DNA from: JBDRNE01 sp043812935
GTDB taxonomy: Bacteria; Omnitrophota; Gorgyraeia; Tantalellales; Tantalellaceae
Length of the DNA stretch: 50,881 nt
Direction of reading: 5' to 3'
Assembly: GCA_043812935.1 (NCBI GenBank)
Contig: JBDRLO010000072.1
Span: 1 to 50,881 of the forward strand
The first letter of the stretch is position 1. The number at the start of each line of letters is the position of its first letter. A model generated the notes under the pieces. The model was not told the origin of the DNA and ran no database searches. It worked only from the letters and a program-made list of their open reading frames with translations. The translations under genes were made by a program, and so were the position numbers. Below are positions 42,379 to 50,850 of this stretch, in pieces.

Positions 42379-43521
42379 TTACTTCGCCGCTTTTTTCAAA
42401 TCATCGGCTTTGTCTATTTCTTCCCAGGTAAAACCTTCTTCATTTCTACCGAAATGGCCATATGCGGCAGTTTGTTTGTATATCGGCCGTCTTAACTTAA
42501 GCTTTTCAATTATACCGCCAGGTGTTAAATCAAAATTCTCTCTTACAAGTTTTACTATTTTTTCTTCAGAAATCTTACCTGTCCCAAAAGTATTAATCAT
42601 AATACTTACCGGTTCTGAAATGCCAATAGCATAAGCGATCTGAACTTCACATTTTTTCGCTATACCCGCGGCGACTATATTTTTAGCTACATACCTGGCC
42701 ATATAAGAAGCAGACCTGTCAACTTTTGTAGGATCTTTCCCGCTAAAACATCCGCCTCCGTGGCTCCCCACACCGCCGTATGTATCAACAATAATTTTAC
42801 GTCCTGTAACACCAGTGTCCCCCTGCGGACCTCCGACTTCAAATCGACCGGTCGGATTAATGAAAATCTTCGTATTTTTATCCATTAATGCCGACGGGAT
42901 AATATTTTTTATAACTAATTCCGTCATATCACGACGAATATCGCTCATTACAGCTTTATGGTCATGATGAGCGCTTATCACTACTGCTTCCACCCTTTTA
43001 GGCTCTCCGTCATGATACTCCACCGTAACCTGGCTTTTCCCATCAGGCCTCAGATAATTCACTTCTTTTTCTTTTCTTATATGAGCCAGCCGGCGTGTAA
43101 GCGCATGCGCCAAAGTTATAGGCATAGGCATCAGTTCTTTCGTCTCATCTGTCGCATACCCGAACATCATTCCCTGATCACCTGCGCCGCCTGTATCAAC
43201 ACCCATCGCAATATCCGGCGACTGTCCCTGAATAGAGGTAACCACTCCGCAAGTAAGATAATCAAAACCATAATGAGCGCTTGTGTAACCGATCTCACGA
43301 ATAGTGTTCCTCACTACTCTCGGAATATCAACATAACAAGAAGTTGTCACTTCCCCTGCTACCAAAGCTAACCCGGTAGTTACCATTGTCTCACATGCTA
43401 CTCTGCCAGAGGGATCGCTTTTATATATTTCATCCAATATTGCGTCAGATATCTGATCACAGACCTTATCAGGATGCCCCTCCGTAACACTTTCAGATGT
43501 AAATAGATATTTGTTCTTCAT
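42379..43521 (-). CDS. metK: S-adenosylmethionine synthetase
   Basis: 380 residues making AdoMet from methionine and ATP. Motifs: FTSESVTEGHPDKVCDQISDA at the start, GAGDQGMMFGYATDE (ATP loop) near 115 and GGCFSGKDPTKVDRSASYMAR near 255. Length and order of the three repeats are normal. It has a GGAG ribosome site and lies 29 bp from the sugar nucleotidyltransferase, so they may be co-transcribed. Confidence 0.97.
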   Translation of the reverse strand: MKNKYLFTSESVTEGHPDKVCDQISDAILDEIYKSDPSGRVACETMVTTGLALVAGEVTTSCYVDIPRVVRNTIREIGYTSAHYGFDYLTCGVVTSIQGQSPDIAMGVDTGGAGDQGMMFGYATDETKELMPMPITLAHALTRRLAHIRKEKEVNYLRPDGKSQVTVEYHDGEPKRVEAVVISAHHDHKAVMSDIRRDMTELVIKNIIPSALMDKNTKIFINPTGRFEVGGPQGDTGVTGRKIIVDTYGGVGSHGGGCFSGKDPTKVDRSASYMARYVAKNIVAAGIAKKCEVQIAYAIGISEPVSIMINTFGTGKISEEKIVKLVRENFDLTPGGIIEKLKLRRPIYKQTAAYGHFGRNEEGFTWEEIDKADDLKKAAK

Positions 43522-43550
43522 GCACTAACTCCTTCTGTTCATATTTAGTA

Positions 43551-44300
43551 TTATTCAGCTTCTCTCTCACGATATTCCACATCCGCCTTGCCTAACGATA
43601 TTTTATCTCCTATATCATACCACCCTTCGGTAAAAACATATCCAAAAACTTCGTCGTTTTCAGATATCCATTTTACAAAATTTCCCGGAGCGTCTTTTGT
43701 CAGATTAGTTTGCATATACTTAGTTAACATTGACAGCTTTTCCTTTGGAAAATAATAAATCCCAGTTGAAGCAAGCGTACTCTTCGGCGAAGGAGATTTT
43801 TCCTGAAAATCTTCCACCCTATTAGTTTCAGAATTAATAACCAAAGTCCCATATCTTTGGGCAAGTTTCCTGTCTTTTACATCAAACAAAGCAACACTAA
43901 ATCTTTCTTTTTTTTGTCCAAAAACAACAAAATCTCCTATATTAAATTCAAAAAGATTATCTCCGGCTACAATTAAAATATCGTCACAAAGATTCTCTTT
44001 CTCAATAACCAGATTAATATCCCCAATAGCGCCGAGCCTGTTTTCATTGGTCGTAGTTAAATCGTTAACAACCTCTACTTTTACGGTAAAACTCCTTTCC
44101 CTAACCCAGTGAAATACCATATTGTAAAACTTGTCATTAGTAACGATATATACCGTGTCACAAGATTCCAATTCTTCAAATTTGCGTAAAAGCCTTTCTA
44201 AAATTGTTTTCCCTCCGACTTTAATCAGCGGTTTAGGCCGATCAAGCGTCAAAGGATACAATCTGGTACCATAACCTGCGGCTAATATTAATCCTTTCAT
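43551..44300 (-). CDS. Sugar-1-phosphate nucleotidyltransferase
   Basis: 249 residues of the NTP_transferase fold. The N-terminal GLILAAGYGTRLYPLT with PKPLIKVGGK is the nucleotide and Lys signature, VAGDNLFEF supplies the metal Asp and STGIYYF and EGWYDIGD follow. The enzyme couples a sugar-1-phosphate to an NTP, probably for cell-envelope glycan; glucose-1-phosphate thymidylyl- or uridylyltransferase is most likely. There is no left-handed beta-helix tail. Confidence 0.87.
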   Translation of the reverse strand: MKGLILAAGYGTRLYPLTLDRPKPLIKVGGKTILERLLRKFEELESCDTVYIVTNDKFYNMVFHWVRERSFTVKVEVVNDLTTTNENRLGAIGDINLVIEKENLCDDILIVAGDNLFEFNIGDFVVFGQKKERFSVALFDVKDRKLAQRYGTLVINSETNRVEDFQEKSPSPKSTLASTGIYYFPKEKLSMLTKYMQTNLTKDAPGNFVKWISENDEVFGYVFTEGWYDIGDKISLGKADVEYREREAE

Positions 44301-44337
44301 TCAAAATTCCTTTCTTTTAATGAGACTATGGTTTCTT

Positions 44338-44428
44338 CGTAGGGGCAAGGCATGCCTTGCCCCATAACCATTTTGCCAAACTAATGTCTGAGGTAAATTT
44401 GCGCAGCACATTTACCTCAAATCCTACG
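44338..44428. repeat. 91-bp composite element with CGTAGG ends
   Basis: The ends CGTAGG (44338-44343) and CCTACG (44423-44428) are inverted. Inside are a palindrome GGGGCAAGGCATGCCTTGCCCC (44342-44363) and a second hairpin, TGAGGTAAAT/ATTTACCTCA (44389-44398 and 44410-44419). It fills much of the 211-bp gap between ptsI and the nucleotidyltransferase. Confidence 0.78.
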
Positions 44429-44511
44429 CGGCCGGACTATTATTAGTTGCCAATTTTCCAGTTGCGCGTTTTTTCTACTCCACCATTCAGCCAGTCATGC
44501 TATTTTAAAAC

Positions 44512-46293
44512 CTAATCAATCAATTCCCCGGCAATATCCGGAACTAACTCTCGAAGCCTTTCTTTCGCAAAATCCTGAACTTCTTTTCCTGAAGTAAATG
44601 TTAACGCTTTTTTCGCGATTCTTTTCGCGGCTGAATAGTTAATAGACCTTATTATTTTTTTAACTTCAGGAACCGCTATAGGCGAAGTGCTGAACTCGTC
44701 TAACCCCAATCCCAACAATATCATTGTCAGAGAAACATCCCCAGCCATTTCTCCGCATAATCCAACCGGGATATTATTCTTATGCCCATTATCAATAACC
44801 ATCTTTATTAAATTCAAAACCGCTGGATGCGCAGGTTCGTATAAATAAGCTATTTTTTCATTAACCCTGTCTACTGCCAGAGAATACTGAATAAGATCAT
44901 TCGTCCCAATACTAAAAAAAGCCGCTTCCTTTGCCAAAATATCGCTTGTAATAGCCGCTGATGGAACTTCAATCATAGCTCCTACAGGTATATCTTCGTT
45001 AAACGGAACCCCTTCTTTTCTTAATTCCTTTTTTACCTGTTCAAGCACTTCATTAGCCTGTCTGAATTCTGTTATGCCTGAAATCATTGGGTACATAAGT
45101 TTTAAATTACCGTAAGCTGAAGCTCTTAATATTGCCCGGAGATGCGACTTAAAAATATCCGGACGCGCCAAGCAAAAACGTATTGCTCTCCACCCTAAAA
45201 AAGGGTTCATTTCTTTAGGGACATCCAATTGAGAAAGAAACTTATCCCCGCCAAGATCTAATGTTCTCACTATCACACAATTTGGCTTTATTCTCGTCAC
45301 AACCGATTTATAGGCGTTATACTGTTCCTCTTCACTCGGCAAATCTCGCCTGTTCATATAAAAATATTCCGTTCTATATAACCCAATGCCTTCCGCGCCA
45401 TGAGATATAACACTCGCGACATCTTCCGGCAATTCTATATTGCCTGCTACAATTATTTTTTTTCCGTCAAGAGTCTCACTAGGTAAAAGTTTTAATTCAA
45501 CAAGCTCATGTTCAAGATGTTCATATCGTTTCTTTTCTTTCTGATATTGTTCAAGAAATCTTTTATTCGGATTAATAATTACAACACCGTGTATACCATC
45601 GAGAATTATTTCATCCCCGTTTTTTACCATATCCGTTATTGATTCTAATCCCACAACTGCCGGGATTTCCAAAGACTTGGCCATAATAGCAGTATGCGAG
45701 GTTCTTCCGCCGATATCGGTAGCAAACCCTAGAACCCGGCCTTTATGCATCATAGCCGTATCAGATGGAGACAAATCGTAAGCAATTACAACCGATTTTT
45801 CATCAAGATCTTCCAGTTTTTTTTCTTCGCGTCCCGCTAAATTTCTTAAAATTCTCTTTCCAACATCCGTAATATCACTTATACGATCCCTTAAATATTC
45901 ATCTTTTGCTTCGGAAAGCACACTCATATAACGGTCTATTACTTGCGTAAAAATAAATTCAACATTTTTCTTTTTCTTTTTCAATCTGGAAATAACTTCC
46001 TGAACCAGAACACTGTCTTCCAGCACTAAAAGATGCGCGCTAAAAATTCTACCGTGTTCAATCCCCATTTCAACCGATATTTTCTTTTCAATCGCAAGGA
46101 TTTCTTTTCTTGTACGTTTTAAAGCCGCTCCAAAACGTTCTATTTCCGATGAAACCTCTTTATCAGAAATACTGCGTTCAATCGGCGTTATTTCCTCTGT
46201 TCCAAAAATATGCACCTTTCCTATAGCTATTCCCGGTGCCGCGGGTATACCTTTAAGCTGAATTTGTTTTTTGGAATTTAAACGTTTTTTCAT
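44512..46293 (-). CDS. ptsI: PTS enzyme I
   Basis: 593 residues of phosphoenolpyruvate-protein phosphotransferase, which passes phosphate from PEP to HPr. The N-terminal HPr-binding domain leads to the phospho-His in GGRTSHTAIMAKS (about 200), then the PEP-binding barrel with GLYRTEYFYM, NPFLGWRAIR, IGTNDLIQYSLAVDR and the Cys of GLCGEMAGD. No GAF domain, so it is the sugar-type enzyme I and not the PtsP form. I chose the ATG at 46293 (GAGG seven bases upstream); the frame also has an ATG two codons earlier. Confidence 0.95.
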   Translation of the reverse strand: MKKRLNSKKQIQLKGIPAAPGIAIGKVHIFGTEEITPIERSISDKEVSSEIERFGAALKRTRKEILAIEKKISVEMGIEHGRIFSAHLLVLEDSVLVQEVISRLKKKKKNVEFIFTQVIDRYMSVLSEAKDEYLRDRISDITDVGKRILRNLAGREEKKLEDLDEKSVVIAYDLSPSDTAMMHKGRVLGFATDIGGRTSHTAIMAKSLEIPAVVGLESITDMVKNGDEIILDGIHGVVIINPNKRFLEQYQKEKKRYEHLEHELVELKLLPSETLDGKKIIVAGNIELPEDVASVISHGAEGIGLYRTEYFYMNRRDLPSEEEQYNAYKSVVTRIKPNCVIVRTLDLGGDKFLSQLDVPKEMNPFLGWRAIRFCLARPDIFKSHLRAILRASAYGNLKLMYPMISGITEFRQANEVLEQVKKELRKEGVPFNEDIPVGAMIEVPSAAITSDILAKEAAFFSIGTNDLIQYSLAVDRVNEKIAYLYEPAHPAVLNLIKMVIDNGHKNNIPVGLCGEMAGDVSLTMILLGLGLDEFSTSPIAVPEVKKIIRSINYSAAKRIAKKALTFTSGKEVQDFAKERLRELVPDIAGELID

Positions 46294-46355
46294 AAACATG
46301 CCTCATTTTAAAGTTACAACATTTTTTAGATTCAATCAACAGATAAATAGTAAAA

Positions 46356-46637
46356 CTATTTAATCTTATCTATATCATTCAACAATATTTGTGTTAATTC
46401 TTTTATCGCGTCTTCTGCGTCTTCTCCTTTAGCAATAATAGAAATTCTGGCGCCTTTTTCAGCCGCAAGCATTAATATCCCCATAATAGATTTTCCATTA
46501 ACCGCTTGTTCCCCTTTTATTATGGTTATTTCGCTATCATATTTATTCGCAATTTGGACAAATAATGCCGCCGGACGGGCATGCAACCCGGTTTTGTTTT
46601 TTACAACAATATCTTTTTTAATCTCTTTAACTGCCAT
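46356..46637 (-). CDS. ptsH: HPr phosphocarrier protein
   Basis: 93 residues. His19 in TGLHARPAA is the phospho-acceptor from enzyme I. Ser50 in NGKSIMGILML is at the position used by HPr kinase in Gram-positive and many Gram-negative bacteria, which implies a regulatory serine site; no HPr kinase is in the window. It is 56 bp before ptsI and 34 bp after the glucanotransferase gene. Confidence 0.95.
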   Translation of the reverse strand: MAVKEIKKDIVVKNKTGLHARPAALFVQIANKYDSEITIIKGEQAVNGKSIMGILMLAAEKGARISIIAKGEDAEDAIKELTQILLNDIDKIK

Positions 46638-46671
46638 AAGTTTTCCCGTTCAGCATATAATTGTCAAATTT

Positions 46672-48729
46672 TTAATTTACCGTAAAATTTATTTTCATTT
46701 CTTTAATTCCGAATCTATCAAAACTGCTGTCATATTCATCCAAAACAAGCACTGATACACCTTGAAACGTTTTATTAAGGCCTGTTTCAGTCTCATTAAT
46801 GCTATAAATTGGATATCTCAAAACAGAAAATTTGTCATTAAGAAAAAAACTTACAATAACGCCAGAATACCGGTCTTTTAAAGAAAACTGACGTGTTTTC
46901 ATAAGTTTCGGACGCAACATAAACTTTTTATCCCATATCAAAAAATTAAATTCAACACCGTATTTAAAAACAATCTTTCCATTATTATATTTACGTATCC
47001 TGTGTGCGAATTCCAAACTAGGCCCCGTTCCCGCCACGATTTCTTTGCTGATTTCAAGATCTGCCATATGACCGCAATCCACTAACAGTTTATCACGTTT
47101 AAAAAGATAATTTCTGATACAATCTTTTTCTACACGCACTTCGGAATTATATTTTCCTTTTAAAAAGTTTTTATTGCTCATAAGAGTTTTTGACTTTTTA
47201 TCCCACATTTTTTTGCCGCTGAAAATATGCGTCAAAAACGACATACGGCTGTAATCGTCATATACCAATGCCTTACGCAACCCTCTCCGGCCAATGCCTA
47301 ATGCGTCATTAACATCCGCCAGTTTCCCGTTTTCTACGGCTTTTCTTGCCTGTTTTATCTTAGCGGAATAATTTTTGTTCAGTTTTTCATGATACGTTTC
47401 TCTAATTCTCGACATTGTATTTGTAAGATTCAAGTGCTTTGGTTTATAATCTAACTCCGTTATGCTGCCACCGTCACCCGCTTTTACAAAAACATTCAGC
47501 GTTTGATTGCTGATAAACGTTTCGCGTCCAAGCTCATCAAACGCCCATTCAATAGAACTTATCTTTTTACCGCTATCATGTTCTATTTCATCCGCCATAT
47601 CCTGAGCTTTTATCAAATGGTTATATACTCCTGACCGCAAATGCGGCAAATACACTCCGCCGAAAACACCATGCCAATACGCACAATTTGACTGAGCTTT
47701 ATATAACTCTTTTTTTGCTTCTTTAATTCTACCGGACGCCCCTAAAAAAATACCTGACGAATCCAACGCTTTTACCCTGTCACTGACTAAAAGCATTCTT
47801 TTATACATGCGATCCGCTTCATGATATTTTTCAAAAAAATTCTTAAAATTCCCCCCGCTCCATTTCATCATTTCAGGATAACTTGATTCAGGAACATATC
47901 TTATTTCTTTAAGCTCAGAGGTTTCCAAAACCTCTGAATAAGTAACTGTATTAATCTCTCTATTGTTGTCTTCTATAAGCTGGAAAAAATTTTCAAGCCA
48001 ATTCTTTTTATATACCCATTTAAAAGTATAAGGCCACGCCCCAAATTTTTCTCCATCATCAGCAAAGAAAAAATGCACATTCTCATCTTGAATCGCCGCT
48101 GTTTTATCCTTTATATAATCAAGAACTACTTCCGGACGGCTAAATGGCATTAAATACCTAAGTTTAGTTGATGCGGGAAACAGCACAATTTTTTGATTAT
48201 TTCGCCTCATGAAGTAAGGTTTTAGAACTTCATTTGGGTTTATTCCGGCATTAACTAAATGATAATCATCAATTATCGTATATCGAATTCCGGTTTTTAT
48301 AAAAGTATCCGCAAGAGTCTCCCCCCAAACCCTTTCCGCTATCCAGGCTCCTTTGGGATTCACATCAAACATTCTTGCTATGATTTCATTGTTCATTTCC
48401 AGCTGTTCGCGCCTGTCCCTTTCCGGAATCATTGTCATCACAGGATCAAAACAACCGCCGCCAATAAGTTCAACTTGTCCGCGGCTAACTAAATTTCTCA
48501 CTTTTTCGATATATTCAGGGTGCTCCTTTTCCAGCCATTCCAACAAATTGCCTGAATAATGAAATGAAACTTTAATACTATTAAAACGCTCCAATATCCG
48601 TAAAAAAGGTTTATACGCATTTTGATAAGCATTCTCTATTTCATTGTCAAAATTAAATACCGGCTGATAACAATGAAACGCCATTGCAAATCTTATTTTT
48701 TTATGCCTACCATTTCTTTTTACTGTCAT
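46672..48729 (-). CDS. GH57 4-alpha-glucanotransferase/alpha-amylase
   Basis: 685 residues. The GH57 barrel (about 12-300) has MAFHCYQPVFNF, GGCFDP, the nucleophile Glu132 in WIAERVWGE and the acid/base Asp224 in FADDGEKFG, matching positions of the Thermococcus enzyme. It is followed by the DUF1925-like helical part and a DUF1926-like beta domain (about 480-685). Family members disproportionate or hydrolyse alpha-1,4-glucans in the cytosol, and here it would work on storage glucan. The gene overlaps yvcK by 23 bp. Confidence 0.92.
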   Translation of the reverse strand: MTVKRNGRHKKIRFAMAFHCYQPVFNFDNEIENAYQNAYKPFLRILERFNSIKVSFHYSGNLLEWLEKEHPEYIEKVRNLVSRGQVELIGGGCFDPVMTMIPERDRREQLEMNNEIIARMFDVNPKGAWIAERVWGETLADTFIKTGIRYTIIDDYHLVNAGINPNEVLKPYFMRRNNQKIVLFPASTKLRYLMPFSRPEVVLDYIKDKTAAIQDENVHFFFADDGEKFGAWPYTFKWVYKKNWLENFFQLIEDNNREINTVTYSEVLETSELKEIRYVPESSYPEMMKWSGGNFKNFFEKYHEADRMYKRMLLVSDRVKALDSSGIFLGASGRIKEAKKELYKAQSNCAYWHGVFGGVYLPHLRSGVYNHLIKAQDMADEIEHDSGKKISSIEWAFDELGRETFISNQTLNVFVKAGDGGSITELDYKPKHLNLTNTMSRIRETYHEKLNKNYSAKIKQARKAVENGKLADVNDALGIGRRGLRKALVYDDYSRMSFLTHIFSGKKMWDKKSKTLMSNKNFLKGKYNSEVRVEKDCIRNYLFKRDKLLVDCGHMADLEISKEIVAGTGPSLEFAHRIRKYNNGKIVFKYGVEFNFLIWDKKFMLRPKLMKTRQFSLKDRYSGVIVSFFLNDKFSVLRYPIYSINETETGLNKTFQGVSVLVLDEYDSSFDRFGIKEMKINFTVN

Positions 48730-49960
48730 TGATTATATCCATAATTACTTCACATAATTTTAAAGTATCATGACGCACAAACGCTTTCATCCCGGCAACA
48801 TGCGCTTTAACTAATTGTATTCTTTCACGTTTGAACCATTTTTCATCTTTTTCGTCAAGCCGTACCGGAAATTTATTTTCAAACTTATACTTTTCATATA
48901 AAAGCCTTGGTATCCTTGAAACATTTGCCACACAATAATTTATAATATCCGGATGCGTATGCTTTATTATTGACCCCACATGGTCGCTGACAGAATAATC
49001 ATCGGTTTCACCAATTTCGCTCATAATATTGCATATGTAAAGCTTAACTGCCTTAGACTTAACTATCTCATCCTGTATACCTTTTATTAACAGATTAGGC
49101 ATTACGCTTGTATACAAACTACCCGGCCCCAGAATAATAGCATCGGCCTGCCTTATCGCATCCACTGATTCTTGCGTAGCTTCACAATCATTCGGCAGAA
49201 GAAAAAGGTGTTCTACCGGGCTGTCTTTTTCTTCACGTATTTTACACTCCCCGATTGTTTCTTTGCCGTTTTCCCGGCGCGCTACAAGCTTAACTGTTTG
49301 TAATGTCGCGGGAAAAACGTTTCCCCGGATAGCAAGAACTTTACTTGACTCTTTGATAGCTCTGGCAAAGTCTCCCGTAACACGAGAAAGTGCTGTAATA
49401 AATAAATTCCCAAAATTATGGCCATGCAATCCCGTACCATTTTCAAAACGAAACTGGAAAAGCGCGCCAAGAAGATCTTCAGAGTCTGAAAGCGCGACTA
49501 AACAGTTACGAATATCCCCGGGAGGAAGAACTCCAAATTCTTCGCGAAGCCTTCCGGAAGAACCTCCATCATCCGCCACCGTTACTATCGCCGTAATGTT
49601 ACTCGTTTTTTGTTTTAACCCTGTTAAAAGCGTAGAAAGACCTGTCCCTCCGCCAACAACGACAATCTTCGGACCTCTTTCTAAAATACGTTTCTCGTAA
49701 ATTTTTTCCACGAGTTTATCTTCATTCCTCGCGGGCGTCGGGACTAAAACAGTCATTAACGACTTTAATATACGTTTAACGGCAAGTATTACACACAAAA
49801 TACCCAAAACAATAATAAGGCCCGCCATAGCTCTGTTTTCAGTGGTTCTTTCCGAAATAACTATGACAAATCCCATTGAAATCATTAAAATTCCAAAAAT
49901 GGAAAGAAAAATCCACCGTTTAACAAGCATTCCGGGATACAACCATTTCAGCTTTTCCAT
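48707..49960 (-). CDS. yvcK: YvcK-type gluconeogenesis factor with N-terminal membrane anchor
   Basis: 417 residues. The C-terminal 320 residues are the CofD-like YvcK domain: KIVVVGGGTGLSTLL (about 99-113), VTVADDGGSSGRLR, LPPGDIRNCLVAL, GHNFGNL and LGPGSLYTSVMPNLL. YvcK binds UDP-sugars and is needed for growth on gluconeogenic carbon and for normal cell-wall balance. Unlike the Bacillus protein it has two membrane helices first (about 17-36 and 45-63) and a linker. It is 33 bp from ptsN, a meaningful neighbour for carbon control. Confidence 0.92.
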   Translation of the reverse strand: MEKLKWLYPGMLVKRWIFLSIFGILMISMGFVIVISERTTENRAMAGLIIVLGILCVILAVKRILKSLMTVLVPTPARNEDKLVEKIYEKRILERGPKIVVVGGGTGLSTLLTGLKQKTSNITAIVTVADDGGSSGRLREEFGVLPPGDIRNCLVALSDSEDLLGALFQFRFENGTGLHGHNFGNLFITALSRVTGDFARAIKESSKVLAIRGNVFPATLQTVKLVARRENGKETIGECKIREEKDSPVEHLFLLPNDCEATQESVDAIRQADAIILGPGSLYTSVMPNLLIKGIQDEIVKSKAVKLYICNIMSEIGETDDYSVSDHVGSIIKHTHPDIINYCVANVSRIPRLLYEKYKFENKFPVRLDEKDEKWFKRERIQLVKAHVAGMKAFVRHDTLKLCEVIMDIINDSKKKW

Positions 49961-49993
49961 ATCAATAGTATAACGTAAACTAATCCTCGCGGT

Positions 49994-50467
49994 TTACTGC
50001 GTTTTTTTACGTTCCTCTTCTTTTATAATTTTTAAAACATCCTGCGGGTTCTTTACAGCCAACAATCTATCTCTTATAAACTTATCGTCTAATAATCGTG
50101 ATATTTTGGCTAAAGCTTTTAGATGAGGCCCCGGAGTTTCTCCTGGAGCGATTAAGAGGAAGAAAATATGCGTAGGCTCTCCATCAAGTGATTTAAAATC
50201 AAGACCGGTTTTTGAAACCCCAAAAGCCGCAATCATTTTCTTTATTTTAGGGCACTTCGCATGCGGAATAGCCACACCTTTTCCTATGCCGGTAGATCCC
50301 AACATTTCTCTTTCCTGAAGCCTTTTAAGTATTTCATTTTTGCCGACTTTTTTTACATCACCGGAAACAACCAGCAAATCCACAAGTTCTGAAAGTACTT
50401 TTGATTTCTCTTGTGATTCAAGGTTTATGGCTATCGCGTCCTTACTTAACAAATCCATAATATTCAT
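49994..50467 (-). CDS. ptsN: PtsN-like EIIA domain protein
   Basis: 157 residues of the EIIA(Ntr)/fructose family. His69 in GKGVAIPHAK is the phosphorylation site, preceded by LKRLQEREMLGSTGIG. In the nitrogen PTS this protein takes phosphate from HPr and regulates potassium or metabolic enzymes. There is no EIIB or EIIC nearby, so a regulatory and not a transport role is likely. It follows tRNA-Gly by about 57 bp and may be read through from the tRNA promoter. Confidence 0.92.
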   Translation of the reverse strand: MNIMDLLSKDAIAINLESQEKSKVLSELVDLLVVSGDVKKVGKNEILKRLQEREMLGSTGIGKGVAIPHAKCPKIKKMIAAFGVSKTGLDFKSLDGEPTHIFFLLIAPGETPGPHLKALAKISRLLDDKFIRDRLLAVKNPQDVLKIIKEEERKKTQ

Positions 50468-50524
50468 TGTTTCAGCTCTCCTTCTTCAAGTCTTAAATAT
50501 GCGTTTGATCTCTGGATAAAAAAA

Positions 50525-50600
50525 TGGAGCGGGTGATCGGGCTCGAACCGACGACAATCACGTTGGCAACGTGATGCTCTACCAACTGAGCTACACCCGC
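50525..50600 (-). tRNA. tRNA-Gly (anticodon GCC)
   Basis: The minus strand folds into a full cloverleaf: acceptor GCGGGTG/CACCCGC, D arm GCTC-AGTTGGTAGA-GC, anticodon stem TCACG/CGTGA with loop TTGCCAA (anticodon GCC), and T arm with GTTCGAGC. The CCA end is encoded. It is 76 bases including CCA and is followed directly by seven T on the coding strand. Confidence 0.96.
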
Positions 50601-50618
50601 CCGGGGTAAAAAACAACC

Positions 50619-50650
50619 GGCTAACCGGCTAATCGGCTAACTGGACAACC
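50619..50650. repeat. Four-unit 8-bp array between the two tRNA genes
   Basis: GGCTAACC, GGCTAATC, GGCTAACT and GGACAACC lie in the 54-bp gap between tRNA-Lys and tRNA-Gly and would be transcribed as a spacer. Confidence 0.85.
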
Positions 50651-50654
50651 ATAC

Positions 50655-50730
50655 TGGTACCCGCACAAGGGCTCGAACCTTGGACCCACTGATTAAGAGT
50701 CAGTTGCTCTACCAACTGAGCTATGCGGGC
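50655..50730 (-). tRNA. tRNA-Lys (anticodon CTT)
   Basis: Acceptor GCCCGCA/TGCGGGT (one G-T pair), D arm GCTC...GAGC, anticodon stem ACTGA/TCAGT with loop CTCTTAA (anticodon CTT), T arm CAAGG-TTCGAGC-CCTTG. The CCA end is encoded. It is 76 bases including CCA. Confidence 0.96.
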
Positions 50731-50755
50731 ATTAATTTCACTAAGTCCGGAGCGT

Positions 50756-50785
50756 ATTATAACATACATTTAAAATTAAATTCAA
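50756..50785 (-). promoter_or_regulatory. Promoter of the tRNA pair
   Basis: TTGAAT (50780-50785) and a perfect TATAAT (50756-50761), 18 bp apart, precede tRNA-Lys by about 25 bp. The discriminator ACGCTCCGG is G+C-rich, as in stable-RNA promoters under stringent control. Confidence 0.75.
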
Positions 50786-50850
50786 GAAATAAACAATATT
50801 TATATCAACAAATATATCAAGTTGTTAATTTTGACGTATTTTTTTGTACC

